From Rhodobacteraceae bacterium Alg231-30 (GTDB lineage: Bacteria > Pseudomonadota > Alphaproteobacteria > Rhodobacterales > Rhodobacteraceae), in contig FREU01000001.1 of assembly GCA_900143615.1 (NCBI GenBank), forward strand, positions 272,767 to 336,766: a DNA stretch of 64,000 nt, in the 5' to 3' direction. This document shows, piece by piece, positions 24,896-33,491 of the stretch. The notes under the pieces are model-generated. The model worked only from the letters and a program-made list of their open reading frames with translations, had not been told where the DNA came from and ran no database searches. Numbering within the stretch: position 1 is the stretch's first letter; each line of letters begins with the position of its first letter. The position numbers and the translations under genes were made by a program.

Positions 24896-24929
24896 CAACA
24901 AAAAACGCCGCCTCGAGGGAGACGGCGTT
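24896..24929 (-). terminator. Intrinsic terminator of rpmE
   Basis: On the minus strand, AACGCCG and CGGCGTT with further pairs (CTC/GAG) form a stem interrupted by one mismatch, followed by six T residues. It lies about 25 bp beyond the rpmE stop, between the convergent rpmE and GFA genes. Confidence 0.85.
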
Positions 24930-24954
24930 CTTCGAAAAAACAAAAAAGCTGTGC

Positions 24955-25176
24955 TTAGAAGCCCAGACCTTCGTATTTCTTTTTGAATTTGGAGACACGG
25001 CCGCCAGCATCCATCAAGCGGGTGTTGCCGCCGTTCCATGCAGGGTGCACGGAGGGGTCAACGTCCAGCGCCAATGTGGTGCCTTCGGAACCGTATGTGG
25101 AACGCATCTGTACGATGGTGCCATCGGTCATTTTTACATCGATCAGGTGGTAATCGGGATGGGTGTCTTTTTTCAT
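24955..25176 (-). CDS. rpmE: 50S ribosomal protein L31
   Basis: A 73-residue ribosomal protein beginning [19 protein letters not shown] and ending [12 protein letters not shown], both typical. It lacks the CxxC zinc ligands, so it is the C-minus form. It is 11 bp downstream of rplS, forming an rplS-rpmE pair that ends at the terminator. Confidence 0.97.
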   Translation of the reverse strand: MKKDTHPDYHLIDVKMTDGTIVQMRSTYGSEGTTLALDVDPSVHPAWNGGNTRLMDAGGRVSKFKKKYEGLGF

Positions 25177-25187
25177 GATACCGCTCC

Positions 25188-25562
25188 TTAAGCTTTTTTG
25201 GGCTTGTAGTTGCTGTCTTCAGCAATACGAGCCGATTTACCGCGACGTGCGCGCAGGTAGTACAGCTTGGCGCGACGGACGCGGCCACGACGTACAACTG
25301 TGATCGATTCGATGTTGGTCGAGTGCAGCGGGAACACACGTTCTACGCCTTCGCCAAACGAAATTTTGCGGACAGTGAAAGAACCCGCGATGCCTGCGCC
25401 GTTTTTACGGCTGATGCAGACGCCTTCGTAGTTCTGTACACGAGAGCGCGAGCCCTCGGTCACTTTAAAGCCTACGCGAATGGTATCGCCGGCTTTGAAA
25501 TCGGGGATGTCTTTCCCCAGGGCGGCAACTTGTTCCGCCTCTAGTTGTGCGATCAGATCCAT
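25188..25562 (-). CDS. rplS: 50S ribosomal protein L19
   Basis: A 124-residue protein with the L19 core [26 protein letters not shown] and [19 protein letters not shown], and a basic tail ending KPKKA. It sits at the 30S-50S interface. TAGGAG precedes the ATG at 25562. In many bacteria rplS follows trmD directly; here two plus-strand genes intervene, so rplS-rpmE needs its own promoter in the 25563-25968 gap. Confidence 0.97.
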   Translation of the reverse strand: MDLIAQLEAEQVAALGKDIPDFKAGDTIRVGFKVTEGSRSRVQNYEGVCISRKNGAGIAGSFTVRKISFGEGVERVFPLHSTNIESITVVRRGRVRRAKLYYLRARRGKSARIAEDSNYKPKKA

Positions 25563-25968
25563 CTGATGCTCCTACTATTGCTCGTGGTTTTTCCACGAAG
25601 GTTTGCTGCGCCTCAGAGCTCTTGGTCTTCTTCCGGGTCCCGCACAAGATGCAGCCCGCCAGAGGTCAGGTCGTCTGTTTCTTAAGATCTTGAGAAACGC
25701 GCCGAAGGTATGAACGAAGAAGCCCAAAGCGGCAGATGCGAAACCCAAAAAGGCCCGGAGCCCCTAAAAAGCGATTCCAGACAGGGGGTCTCTAAGGAGA
25801 TTCAGTGACAGGATCAAGGGTGATTCCGCGCGCGGTCTTAAAAAAACAGGGAACTGGCTGCACACAAACCTGCGATATGCTCATTGGACGTGTTGCCAAA
25901 GCGAAGGGTCCTGCGTCTAATCCGAATAGGCCCGATGAGCAGCGGGTCGTATTGGTTTGGTGATTGTA
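25563..25968. other. 406-bp leader/intergenic region upstream of rplS
   Basis: No recognised gene. It must hold the promoter of rplS-rpmE (minus strand) and that of the lysozyme gene (plus strand). On the minus strand a 57-codon open frame from a TTG at 25748 to a stop at 25575 has a hydrophobic start (GFASAALGFFVHTFGAFLKI) and an Arg-rich tail; its stop touches the rplS ribosome binding site. No known family matches, so it is not called as a gene. Confidence 0.45.
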
Positions 25969-26778
25969 ATGGTGCGCGTATTTCTGGCAGCTTTTTTATG
26001 TTTAACGGTTTTGGTTTCATGCGGGCGGCGGCCACATGTGCCCGAGCCTGCGACCGCCGAAGGGGCGGGGGGCGAGGTGGTGGTGCCTCAGCTGAAGGCT
26101 TATCCCAAGTTTGGTGATGCAGACCCGCATGAGTGGGAACGTCGCAAGCCCACCAGCTATCCGGTGCATGGCATTGATGTGTCTCGCTGGCAGGGGGACA
26201 TCGACTGGCGTGTGGCGCGGCGTGCTGGCGTGAGTTTTGCCTTTATCAAAGCCACCGAAGGCGGGGATGTGTTTGATCCCAAGTTTGATTTGCATCGGCG
26301 CGGCGCACAGGCGGCGGGCGTGCCGTGGGGGGCGTATCACTACTATTATTTCTGCCGCACGGCGGCCGAGCAGGCGCGCTGGTTCATCAAAAATGTGCCC
26401 CAAGGCGCGGATCTGCCGCATGTTTTGGATATGGAGTGGACCCCAAAATCACGCACGTGTCGATTGCGGCCAAGTGGTCATGACGTCAGATCAGAGGCGC
26501 GCAAGTTCCTCAACATCCTCGAGGCGCATTACGGACGCAGGCCGATCATCTATACCACGGTGGATTTCTATCGCGACACCGGCATTGGCAATCTGGGCGG
26601 CACCGAATTCTGGCTGCGCTCGGTCGCGGGGCATCCGCAACAGGTTTACCCCGGGGCCTATTGGACGTTCTGGCAGTATACCGGCACCGGATTGGTGCCA
26701 GGTATTGAGGGTGAGGTTGATATCAACGTGTTCCGAGGCACGCCGCAGGCTTATGGTATGTGGCTGGCTGGTGGCTGA
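25969..26778 (+). CDS. GH25 lysozyme (muramidase) lipoprotein
   Basis: A glycoside hydrolase family 25 muramidase of 269 residues. Residues 1-17 are a lipoprotein signal with lipobox VLVSC at Cys18. The catalytic domain runs from YPVHGIDVSRWQGDIDW (Asp70) through FAFIKATEGGD, and HVLDMEW supplies Asp154/Glu156, to the end. It should cleave between MurNAc and GlcNAc, anchored in the outer or inner membrane facing the periplasm. The ATG at 25969 gives a clean signal; the upstream TTG adds four residues only. It faces a cupin-like gene on the same strand. Confidence 0.9.
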   Translation: MVRVFLAAFLCLTVLVSCGRRPHVPEPATAEGAGGEVVVPQLKAYPKFGDADPHEWERRKPTSYPVHGIDVSRWQGDIDWRVARRAGVSFAFIKATEGGDVFDPKFDLHRRGAQAAGVPWGAYHYYYFCRTAAEQARWFIKNVPQGADLPHVLDMEWTPKSRTCRLRPSGHDVRSEARKFLNILEAHYGRRPIIYTTVDFYRDTGIGNLGGTEFWLRSVAGHPQQVYPGAYWTFWQYTGTGLVPGIEGEVDINVFRGTPQAYGMWLAGG

Positions 26779-26856
26779 GGTCGGTTGCGCGCTTGACGGT
26801 TTAAAGGATTGGTTGGACACTGGTTGCCAATTGCCGTTGTCAGAGGGGATACCCAA

Positions 26857-27231
26857 ATGCCCGAAGCTATCCCGTGCGTGCGCCTGTTTGCCGACTCTGC
26901 CGGAGACAGCCATTTTGAGGATATTTCCTATAACATGACTTCGGTGCAATATGCGCCGCCAGCGCCGGCGCTGGAAATATCTACACCCACTTCGGCCCAA
27001 AATTTCTTCTGGCTGCGCTTCCCGAAAGACTGGCATGATGCCGCCCACCCGTCACCGCGGCGGCAGCTGTTTGTGGTGCTGGAAGGTCAGGTCGAGGGCT
27101 GGACCAGTTCCGGGGACAGCCGGATATTTGCGCCCGGAGACCGGCTGCTGATGGAAGACACCACCGGTGGCGGGCACGGCGCGCGACCGCTGTACGGGGA
27201 AGCGGTGGCGCTGGTGATCGCGCTTGAATGA
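26857..27231 (+). CDS. Small cupin-like protein
   Basis: A 124-residue protein resembling a single-domain cupin: RRQLFVVLEGQVEGW and SRIFAPGDRLLMED are the two barrel halves, but the metal-binding histidines of catalytic cupins are sparse. AGAGGGG precedes the ATG at 26857. It ends 6 bp from the trmD stop, tail-to-tail. The function is unknown. Confidence 0.78.
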   Translation: MPEAIPCVRLFADSAGDSHFEDISYNMTSVQYAPPAPALEISTPTSAQNFFWLRFPKDWHDAAHPSPRRQLFVVLEGQVEGWTSSGDSRIFAPGDRLLMEDTTGGGHGARPLYGEAVALVIALE

Positions 27232-27237
27232 GGGGGG

Positions 27238-28041
27238 CTAGTCTTTGTTGCGGTTGCGCGCTTCAAAGGCGTCCCACATATCGGGGCGTCGCTCGCGCGT
27301 GAGGCGCTCGCTCATCTCGCGGCGCCATTTTTCGACGTTGCCGTGATGGCCCGACATTAGCACATCGGGAATGGCGCGGCCTTTCCATTCGGCGGGGCGG
27401 GTGTATTGCGGATGCTCCAGAAGGCCGTTGGAATGGCTTTCTTCCTCAATAGACTCCTCATTGCCCAGAACATCCGGCAGCAGGCGCACAGTGGCATCAA
27501 TCATCGCTTGGGCGGCTATTTCGCCCCCCGTGAGCACAAAGTCTCCAAGTGAGACTTCCATGATGTTGTAGTGATCCAGAACACGTTGATCGACGCCTTC
27601 AAAGCGGCCACAGAGCATGGTGATGCCGTCGGCCTTGGACCAAGCGCGTGCCATGGATTGATCAAAGCGACGCCCGCGCGGGGACAGATAGACCAGAGGC
27701 CAATTGCCGCGTGTGCCTTGCATGGCGTGTTCAATCGCGTTGCCCAACACGTCGGGGCGTAGAACCATGCCTGCGCCGCCGCCTGCGGGTGTTTCGTCCA
27801 CATTGCGATGTTTGGTGACACCAAAGTCGCGCAAATTGGTGGTGTGCAGCTGCCACTTGCCGTCCTTGAGGGCTTTGCCCGTCAGACTTTCGCCCAACAC
27901 ACCGGGGAAGGCTTGGGGAAACAGGGTGATGATCTGTGCGGTCCAGACACCAGCAAGACGGGCGTTGGGGTCCATCAGTTCGCGCGGTTTGAACGTCGCG
28001 CTGATTGATTTTCGGCCATATGATTTGGGTTGGTCACTCAC
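27238..28041 (-). CDS. trmD: tRNA (guanine-N1)-methyltransferase
   Basis: SPOUT-fold methyltransferase making m1G37 in tRNAs with G36, which prevents frameshifting. The 267-residue protein has the trefoil-knot motifs YLSPRGRRFDQ, LCGRFEGVDQRVL and SLGDFVLTGGEIAA. An N-terminal extension of about 35 residues precedes the core IITLFPQAFPGVLGESL. It closes the long minus-strand block that starts at ffh and lies 85 bp after the sulfotransferase-like gene. Confidence 0.95.
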   Translation of the reverse strand: MSDQPKSYGRKSISATFKPRELMDPNARLAGVWTAQIITLFPQAFPGVLGESLTGKALKDGKWQLHTTNLRDFGVTKHRNVDETPAGGGAGMVLRPDVLGNAIEHAMQGTRGNWPLVYLSPRGRRFDQSMARAWSKADGITMLCGRFEGVDQRVLDHYNIMEVSLGDFVLTGGEIAAQAMIDATVRLLPDVLGNEESIEEESHSNGLLEHPQYTRPAEWKGRAIPDVLMSGHHGNVEKWRREMSERLTRERRPDMWDAFEARNRNKD

Positions 28042-28126
28042 GGGTCACATCCTTTGGGCTGTGCCGCGTTCTGTCGCGCAGTTTGGCGCGAAGGTCCAGC
28101 ATTTCTTGTCGCAGCAAAGGCTGAGG

Positions 28127-28918
28127 TTATTCCTTGAAGTAGATTTTGCGGGCTTCGGCTTTGGCTTGGGCGACGGTCTGGTCATCAAGGCTTGAGCGGT
28201 TGATCTGTAAGAATGCGGCTTGCAACTCGGGCGGCAAAGAGGTGTTTGCGGGCGGCAGTTTGGTGATTTTCCGGCGCAACTCGCGGGGAAACTCAAGGGT
28301 ATCCAGAATCGGTGCGAGGGGGCCAAGCCCGCGAGTGGCGCAGTCCTCAAGGGCGTGTGAGACGACAGCATGTGGGGCAACGGCAGCGCGGACGCCGGTG
28401 ACAATTGCCTCAAGATCCGCGCTTTCAGCGTGACGTTTGGCGTAGGTTTCAAAATCGACTTTGACACGTACTGCGCGTAGATGTTGGGCGTAGCAGCTGC
28501 GCAGCCATGGCTCGCCTGCGCGGGTGGAAAAGAAAAAGATCAGCGGCGGAGGTGTTGGCCAAACCATCTTGGCGGTTTCGGCAATAGTGCGCATCAAAAG
28601 CGGCGCGGCATCATATTTGGTCTGGTTGTTGCGCCCGGGCATGAAGCCTGAGAGATCTTCTGAACTGATGATTGCTGGGCGCGGGTCCTCTGGCGTCAAG
28701 CTTTCAAACAAGGTTCCGATTTCGGTGGCAAAGGCGAGCAGATCAGAGGCCTTGCGCGAGGCGGAGTAGGTGCGGGCGGCTTCACAGGTGGCGACCATGC
28801 GGGCGCGGGTGAACACCCGCAAGTGAGGCTTGAGATCACGGCGGCTTTTTTCCAGCATCTTTTGAACACTTGTGGTGCCAGTCTTGTGGAAACCTGCATG
28901 TATCAAAAGCGGGGCCAT
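28127..28918 (-). CDS. Sulfotransferase-like protein
   Basis: A 263-residue protein whose N-terminus HAGFHKTGTTSVQKML resembles the 5'-phosphosulfate-binding loop (KxGTT) of PAPS-dependent sulfotransferases. An IISSEDLSG segment near residue 90 fits the second part of such sites. No signal peptide. The ATG at 28918 is chosen because the motif then starts at residue 7. It is 7 bp after the membrane-protein gene inside the rimM-trmD interval. The acceptor is unknown. Confidence 0.75.
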   Translation of the reverse strand: MAPLLIHAGFHKTGTTSVQKMLEKSRRDLKPHLRVFTRARMVATCEAARTYSASRKASDLLAFATEIGTLFESLTPEDPRPAIISSEDLSGFMPGRNNQTKYDAAPLLMRTIAETAKMVWPTPPPLIFFFSTRAGEPWLRSCYAQHLRAVRVKVDFETYAKRHAESADLEAIVTGVRAAVAPHAVVSHALEDCATRGLGPLAPILDTLEFPRELRRKITKLPPANTSLPPELQAAFLQINRSSLDDQTVAQAKAEARKIYFKE

Positions 28919-28925
28919 CACCGGA

Positions 28926-29336
28926 TCAGTCCTCTTGGTCGTTTTGCAGCCTATCAAGCGCATCAGAGACAGAGGCGTCAATCTGCGATAAATTCCGGTA
29001 GCGCCACGCGCCATAAACGCTGGCCAGTCCGGTCATGGTGATGGGAAGCCACAATGGGATGGGTTGTGGACCGATGACCAGCGAGAGGGCCGTGCCGATG
29101 TAGTAACACAGCGAGACCAACGCGAACTGGATCAGTGTGGTGAACACAAAACCGGCCCAATCAGAGGCGGACGACAGTTTGAGGCCGCGGGTGGCCACCA
29201 CGTAAAACAGGAAGAACACCGCAAACAGCGTCAGCGATTCCAGATTGGCCGAGCTGAGACCCGCAAGGGCGGGTCCTGCGTAAAGTGGCACCGCAAAGAC
29301 CGCGATGCCCAGAGGGCTGAGCGGTGCTATCGCCAT
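28926..29336 (-). CDS. Small polytopic membrane protein
   Basis: A 136-residue protein with about four hydrophobic segments and a polar C-terminal tail (SQIDASVSDALDRLQNDQED). No family recognised. The ATG at 29336 directly abuts the rimM stop with no gap, so it is translationally linked to rimM, and the sulfotransferase-like gene follows after 7 bp. Confidence 0.72.
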   Translation of the reverse strand: MAIAPLSPLGIAVFAVPLYAGPALAGLSSANLESLTLFAVFFLFYVVATRGLKLSSASDWAGFVFTTLIQFALVSLCYYIGTALSLVIGPQPIPLWLPITMTGLASVYGAWRYRNLSQIDASVSDALDRLQNDQED

Positions 29337-29840
29337 CTAGAACAACCCTTCCGGCGGGTCCGCAATGATGCGCCCGCCCGCCATGTCCACGGTCGGGACC
29401 ACAGCGTGGGTGAATGGCAGAAGGACGGTGTTTTCCTGACCTTGCGCGATGATTTCCAACAGATCGGTGGCACCGTGATTTTGCACCGACTTCACGCGAC
29501 CCAACACGGTGCCGCCAGTGTCACGCACTTCCAGCCCGACAAGATCGGTGTAGTAGTATTCGTCCTCATCCGGCTCGGGCAAGCGATCACGCGGCACATA
29601 GAGTTTGATCCCCTTGAGGGCATCGGCGTCTTCTTTGGTGCTGACACCAGAGAGGCGCGCGGCGAGGCCGTTTTTGATGACGTGGGTCAAGGTGATGGAA
29701 AAACTGTGGGTGCCGTCCTCGGATGTGAGGGGCGCATAGTCGACAATAGCTTCGGCGTCAGCTGTGAAGCTTTTCAGGCGCACTTCGCCACGGACGCCAT
29801 AGGCGCCTGCGATGGCTCCGACACAGACGAGGTCATTCAT
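29337..29840 (-). CDS. rimM: Ribosome maturation factor RimM
   Basis: Assists maturation of the 30S head and binds S19. About 167 residues: the N-terminal RimM domain opens [21 protein letters not shown], and the C-terminal PRC-barrel spans [25 protein letters not shown] onward. The ATG at 29840 gives the normal N-terminus; the upstream in-frame start adds 20 unrelated residues. It lies 69 bp after bluB. Confidence 0.94.
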   Translation of the reverse strand: MNDLVCVGAIAGAYGVRGEVRLKSFTADAEAIVDYAPLTSEDGTHSFSITLTHVIKNGLAARLSGVSTKEDADALKGIKLYVPRDRLPEPDEDEYYYTDLVGLEVRDTGGTVLGRVKSVQNHGATDLLEIIAQGQENTVLLPFTHAVVPTVDMAGGRIIADPPEGLF

Positions 29841-29909
29841 GGCGTCGCTTTCTTTATTGTCGTTCACAGTGGTTTTCCCCGATCCAAGAGCGGATCGCAA
29901 CCCATTGGC

Positions 29910-30551
29910 TTAGACAGAGCGCACCGGAAGCGTGCCACGGCGGTTTTCCCACCCTGCATTGATCAATTCCGGCGTATTTGACGTCGTTTCGGGCCATCCG
30001 ACACATAGATAAGCCACCAACGCCCAATTCTCAGGCGTCTTAAGGTCGCGGTTGAGCTGTTTCGGGTCCAGAATCGATACCCATCCGACACCCAAGCCGT
30101 GCGTGCGGGCGGTCAGCCAGAATTGAGTGATGGCAGCGACCACCGAATAGCGGCGCATCTCGGGCATGGTGGTTGCACCAAGCTGCTGGCCTTTGTCGGT
30201 GGTCTCGTCGCAGTAGATTGCCAATTGCACGGGGGCGTCGGACATTCCGGACAGCTTGAGCCCCGCATAGATGGTGGCGCGATCACCTGCATACCCTTCA
30301 AGGGCTCGGGCATTGGCGGCTTTGAAATTCTCAAGGGCGGCGGTGCGGGCCGCGTCGCTTTGGACGCGCACAACGCGCCAAGGTTCTGACAGGCCCACAG
30401 AAGGGGCCAGCAGAATTGCGTCGAGGCACTCGGTTAAGAGTGCCTCGTCCACGGGATCGGTGCAAAAGCGGCGCACATCGCGCCGCCATTGCATCAATTG
30501 CGTCAGCTGGTCCCGGAATTCGGGGGAAAACTCGGGTGAGGTTTCGGCCAT
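29910..30551 (-). CDS. bluB: 5,6-dimethylbenzimidazole synthase (BluB)
   Basis: A flavin-destructase of the nitroreductase fold that cleaves reduced FMN to form the lower ligand of vitamin B12. About 213 residues from the ATG at 30551. WRRDVRRFCTDPVDEALL, APSVGLSEPWRVV and THGLGVGWVSILDPKQL are BluB-type motifs, and the C-terminus has LVAYLCVGWPE. The upstream in-frame start would run into rpsP. It is 16 bp after rpsP, an unusual place for a cobalamin gene. Confidence 0.9.
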   Translation of the reverse strand: MAETSPEFSPEFRDQLTQLMQWRRDVRRFCTDPVDEALLTECLDAILLAPSVGLSEPWRVVRVQSDAARTAALENFKAANARALEGYAGDRATIYAGLKLSGMSDAPVQLAIYCDETTDKGQQLGATTMPEMRRYSVVAAITQFWLTARTHGLGVGWVSILDPKQLNRDLKTPENWALVAYLCVGWPETTSNTPELINAGWENRRGTLPVRSV

Positions 30552-30567
30552 TCCGGGGAGTTCCAAC

Positions 30568-30933
30568 TTACTCTTCAGCAGCAGCTTCGGAAGCGTCAGC
30601 AGCTTTTGCAGCTTTTTCTTCAGCGCGGGCTTTGGCTTTGTCGCCTGCTTCGCCTTTTTTCGGGTTGTTGCGCTCTTTCTTAGCAACAACACCAGCAGCT
30701 TCTAGGAAGCGCGATACACGGTCGGTTGGCTGAGCGCCTTGGTCGAGCCAGTACTGAACGCGTTCCATGTTCAGTTTTACGCGCTCTTCGCTGTCTTTGG
30801 CGAGCAGTGGGTTGTATGTGCCCAGTTTCTCGATGAAGCGACCGTCGCGTGGCATGCGGCTGTCAGCAGCAACTACGCGGTAAAAAGGACGTTTCTTAGA
30901 GCCACCACGGGCAAGACGGATTTTCATAGCCAT
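30568..30933 (-). CDS. rpsP: 30S ribosomal protein S16
   Basis: The core [19 protein letters not shown] to about residue 82 is canonical S16. A lysine/alanine/glutamate-rich tail extends it to 121 residues, as in other alphaproteobacteria. It is followed 16 bp later by bluB and preceded 58 bp upstream by the chorismate mutase gene. Confidence 0.97.
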   Translation of the reverse strand: MAMKIRLARGGSKKRPFYRVVAADSRMPRDGRFIEKLGTYNPLLAKDSEERVKLNMERVQYWLDQGAQPTDRVSRFLEAAGVVAKKERNNPKKGEAGDKAKARAEEKAAKAADASEAAAEE

Positions 30934-30991
30934 TGTTTGATCTCCTTAAAATGGCGGGGGAGGCATATGCCTCTAACTTTAGTGTCCAGGC

Positions 30992-31300
30992 TTATTCCTG
31001 GTGTTTCTTATGGTGCTGAATGACTTCAGCGATGATGAAGTTCAGAAACTTCTTGGCGAACTCAGGGTCTAAATTGGCCTGCTCCGCTAGGTCTTCAAGA
31101 CGTGCGATCTGTTTTGCCTCGCGGGCGGGATCGGACGGGGGAAGGTCGTGTTCAGCCTTAAGATGGCCGACGGCTTGGGTGTGCTTGAAGCGCTCGCCCA
31201 GCGTGTAGACAAGGATTGCATCCAAACGGTCAATGCTCTCGCGGTGGCTCTTGAGCACTTCGGCGGCACGTGTCACGGCATTTTGGGCGGCATCAGTCAA
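30992..31300 (-). CDS. Chorismate mutase (AroQ type)
   Basis: A 102-residue all-helical AroQ-type mutase that rearranges chorismate to prephenate for phenylalanine and tyrosine. SIDRLDAILVYTLGERF and QAVGHLKAEHDLPP are the signature segments, with Arg and Lys residues for chorismate. No ATG fits; a TTG at 31300 with GAAAGG about 8 nt upstream is the best start, and it overlaps the preceding GNAT stop by 8 nt. It lies between the GNAT genes and rpsP. Confidence 0.85.
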   Translation of the reverse strand: MTDAAQNAVTRAAEVLKSHRESIDRLDAILVYTLGERFKHTQAVGHLKAEHDLPPSDPAREAKQIARLEDLAEQANLDPEFAKKFLNFIIAEVIQHHKKHQE

Positions 31301-31898
31301 TTGCGTAACCTTTCGGCTGGAATTTGGGATCGGCGTAGTGGCTGATTTCCATCTCGATTGCGTCGGCAATCTGAGAGGAGCGCAAAACTTCGGGGCTGGG
31401 GTGGCGATAGACCACATCGTTGCCATCCACAGAAGCTGCGTCGTGGTCTTTGGTCGCGCCCAGACGTTCGGCCAGCCGGATGCTGTCGAGGTTTTTGGGG
31501 TCGATGTAGCTGACGGCACCTGTCCAGCCGAGCTGGTCGTAGAAATATTTGCGTGCCGCGTGGGTGGCTTCCAGGGCGTAGCCGTGGCCTGCCTTTTCGG
31601 GCCAGATGATCCAGGCGAGTTCCTGTTCAGGCCATTGCGCAGGGAACCAGCCACCGGCCATGCCCAGCGTTTCGTCGGTGATCTTGTCGTGGATCATCCA
31701 CATGCCAAATCCGCGAATGTTCCAGTGACCGATTTCGGCCGCATAAAGCATCCAAGTCTCGTAAGCGTTCAAAGGCCCGCCCATGAAGCGCGAACGATAT
31801 GAGGCGAATGTGGCTTTGAAGTTCGGATAATCCTCAGGCTCTGGTCCGCGCAGGATCAAGCGTTTGGTTTCCAGCACCGGAATGTTCGCAGTGGCCAT
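31293..31898 (-). CDS. GNAT acetyltransferase (tandem copy 4)
   Basis: A 201-residue RimJ/RimL-type N-acetyltransferase, last of four tandem copies. AcCoA motif A is present in a divergent form, KAGHGYALEATHAARKYF, followed by LDSIRLAERLGATKD, shared with its neighbours. The ATG at 31898 overlaps the stop of copy 3 by 1 nt (TGATG). The acceptor is unknown. Confidence 0.87.
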   Translation of the reverse strand: MATANIPVLETKRLILRGPEPEDYPNFKATFASYRSRFMGGPLNAYETWMLYAAEIGHWNIRGFGMWMIHDKITDETLGMAGGWFPAQWPEQELAWIIWPEKAGHGYALEATHAARKYFYDQLGWTGAVSYIDPKNLDSIRLAERLGATKDHDAASVDGNDVVYRHPSPEVLRSSQIADAIEMEISHYADPKFQPKGYAID

Positions 31899-32419
31899 CA
31901 GTTCACCTCCACTTTCGGGTGGCGGTAGACGTGGCAAGCGTGACCGATCACTTCGCCGTCCCTCTCGTATGTCGCGCCAAGGCGTTTGGCGAGCGCGACG
32001 GAGCGAGTGTTCTTCGGGTCGATGTGGCTGATTGGGGCCGTGATACCGAAGTTTTGCGCCGCATAGGTGCGAGCAGCCAAAGCTGCCTCGTAAGCTATGC
32101 CTTTCCCCTCGAAGCCGTCGTAGAGATGCCAGCCGAGTTCCGGCTCGGCCCAGCCTTCGTGGTGGATGATACCGACGCCACCGGCCTGCTTTCCGCTGGC
32201 CTTTTCCTCAATGATCCAAAGGCCGTAACCACGCAAGGCCCAGTGACCGATGATGCCGATGACAACGCGCCAGCTTTCGTGACGGTTTTTCGGGCCGCCG
32301 ATCCAGTGGCTGCGTTCGGTTTGGTTAAAGGCAAACACCGCGTCCAGATCGTTTTCGCGATAGTTCCGCAGGATCAGGCGTTCGGTTTCGACAGTGGGGA
32401 TGTTCAAGGTCAAGCTCAT
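31898..32419 (-). CDS. GNAT acetyltransferase (tandem copy 3)
   Basis: A 173-residue RimJ/RimL-type acetyltransferase. It starts TLNIPTVETERLILRNYREND, and motif A is DGFEGKGIAYEAALAART followed by NTRSVALAKRLGATYERDG. It overlaps copy 2 by 4 nt (ATGA) and copy 4 by 1 nt. The C-terminus ends CHVYRHPKVEVN. Substrate unknown. Confidence 0.9.
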   Translation of the reverse strand: MSLTLNIPTVETERLILRNYRENDLDAVFAFNQTERSHWIGGPKNRHESWRVVIGIIGHWALRGYGLWIIEEKASGKQAGGVGIIHHEGWAEPELGWHLYDGFEGKGIAYEAALAARTYAAQNFGITAPISHIDPKNTRSVALAKRLGATYERDGEVIGHACHVYRHPKVEVN

Positions 32420-32970
32420 GCGTAGGCCTCCACCGATCCGTCGCCGTCCAGTGCATCAGGCGCAGGGTGGCGATAGAGCATGTCCTCGCCCATGTGCACA
32501 TTCACATAAGTGCGTTCATAGGTGGCACCAAGGCGTTCTGCCAAAGTCACGGAACGGGTGTTGCCCGGCACGATGTTGGAGGTCAGCGTGGTGAAGCCAA
32601 GCACATCATAGGCCCATTCGCGGGCGCGCAGAGCTGCCTCAAAGGCGAATCCTTTGCCCTCAAAACCATCAAACATCACCCAGCCGAGTTCCGGCTCGGG
32701 CCAACCTTCGGGGTTCCAGATGCCGACCAGACCAATAGGGGTGCCGTCTTTGAGGGTGACAGTGAAATAGCCGTAGCCGTGCAGATGCCAGTGACCAAGG
32801 TTGAGCGCAAACCAGCGCCAAGCCTCGCTGCGGCTTTCGGCATGGCCAAAACCTTCGGCGCGCTCTTTGTTAAGTAGAAACGCGATCACAGCTTCGCCGT
32901 CGCTTGCTTGTGGCAGGCGCAGGGTCAGGCGATCAGAGCCGATAGGTTTGGGAGCTGTGAAAGCAGTCAT
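32416..32970 (-). CDS. GNAT acetyltransferase (tandem copy 2)
   Basis: A 184-residue RimJ/RimL-type acetyltransferase. Motif A is DGFEGKGFAFEAALRAREWA followed by NTRSVTLAERLGATYERTY. It overlaps copies 1 and 3 by 4 nt at each end, so it is translationally coupled in both directions. The C-terminal DMLYRHP segment is shared by the set. Substrate unknown. Confidence 0.9.
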   Translation of the reverse strand: MTAFTAPKPIGSDRLTLRLPQASDGEAVIAFLLNKERAEGFGHAESRSEAWRWFALNLGHWHLHGYGYFTVTLKDGTPIGLVGIWNPEGWPEPELGWVMFDGFEGKGFAFEAALRAREWAYDVLGFTTLTSNIVPGNTRSVTLAERLGATYERTYVNVHMGEDMLYRHPAPDALDGDGSVEAYA

Positions 32971-33488
32971 GCAAACACCTCGTCGCGGTCGTGGCGGAAC
33001 ACCAAGCAGGGTTTGCTTGGGTCGGGCTGCGCGGCGTCGATATCGCGCTTGGCGCCTAGCTTTTGAGCCAAAGCAATCGAGCGTGCATTTTCTGGTGCGA
33101 TGTAGCTGACAATGCTGTCCCAGTTCAGCACATCATAGGCATGTTTAAGAGTGGCACGGGCGGCCTCAAAAGCGATGCCGCGCCCTTCGGCGCCTTCAAA
33201 CAGAACCCAGCCGATTTCTTTTTCGGGACGACCATCCGGATAGTAGGGACCGACAAGCCCCAAGGCTGTGTCGTCGCCCTTGGTGGTGACGGCCCAGAGA
33301 CCGTAGTTGTGCACCTGCCAATGGCCCAACATGGCCACAGCGTTGGACCATGCTTTAGCGCGCGGCACAAAGCCACCCGCATATTGCGACCGCTTTGACA
33401 CATAGAAATCGGTCAAGGCCGGCACATCCCCAGAATTGGGGCGGCGCAGCACGAGCCGATTGGTCGATATGGTGGTCGCGTCAGTCAC
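32967..33488 (-). CDS. GNAT acetyltransferase (tandem copy 1)
   Basis: A 173-residue RimJ/RimL-type acetyltransferase, first of four tandem copies. Motif A is EGAEGRGIAFEAARATLKHA followed by ENARSIALAQKLGAKRD. It starts 3 bp after the ffh stop and overlaps copy 2 by 4 nt. Substrate unknown; placement directly after ffh suggests a ribosomal or secretory-protein target, but this is only inference. Confidence 0.9.
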   Translation of the reverse strand: MTDATTISTNRLVLRRPNSGDVPALTDFYVSKRSQYAGGFVPRAKAWSNAVAMLGHWQVHNYGLWAVTTKGDDTALGLVGPYYPDGRPEKEIGWVLFEGAEGRGIAFEAARATLKHAYDVLNWDSIVSYIAPENARSIALAQKLGAKRDIDAAQPDPSKPCLVFRHDRDEVFA

Positions 33489-33491
33489 GAT

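Noticed and set aside
25584-25600. CGTGG-TTTTT-CCACG short stem upstream of rplS
   Set aside because: Only 5 bp; it lies within the leader and has no T-run or conserved partner, so no function is assigned.
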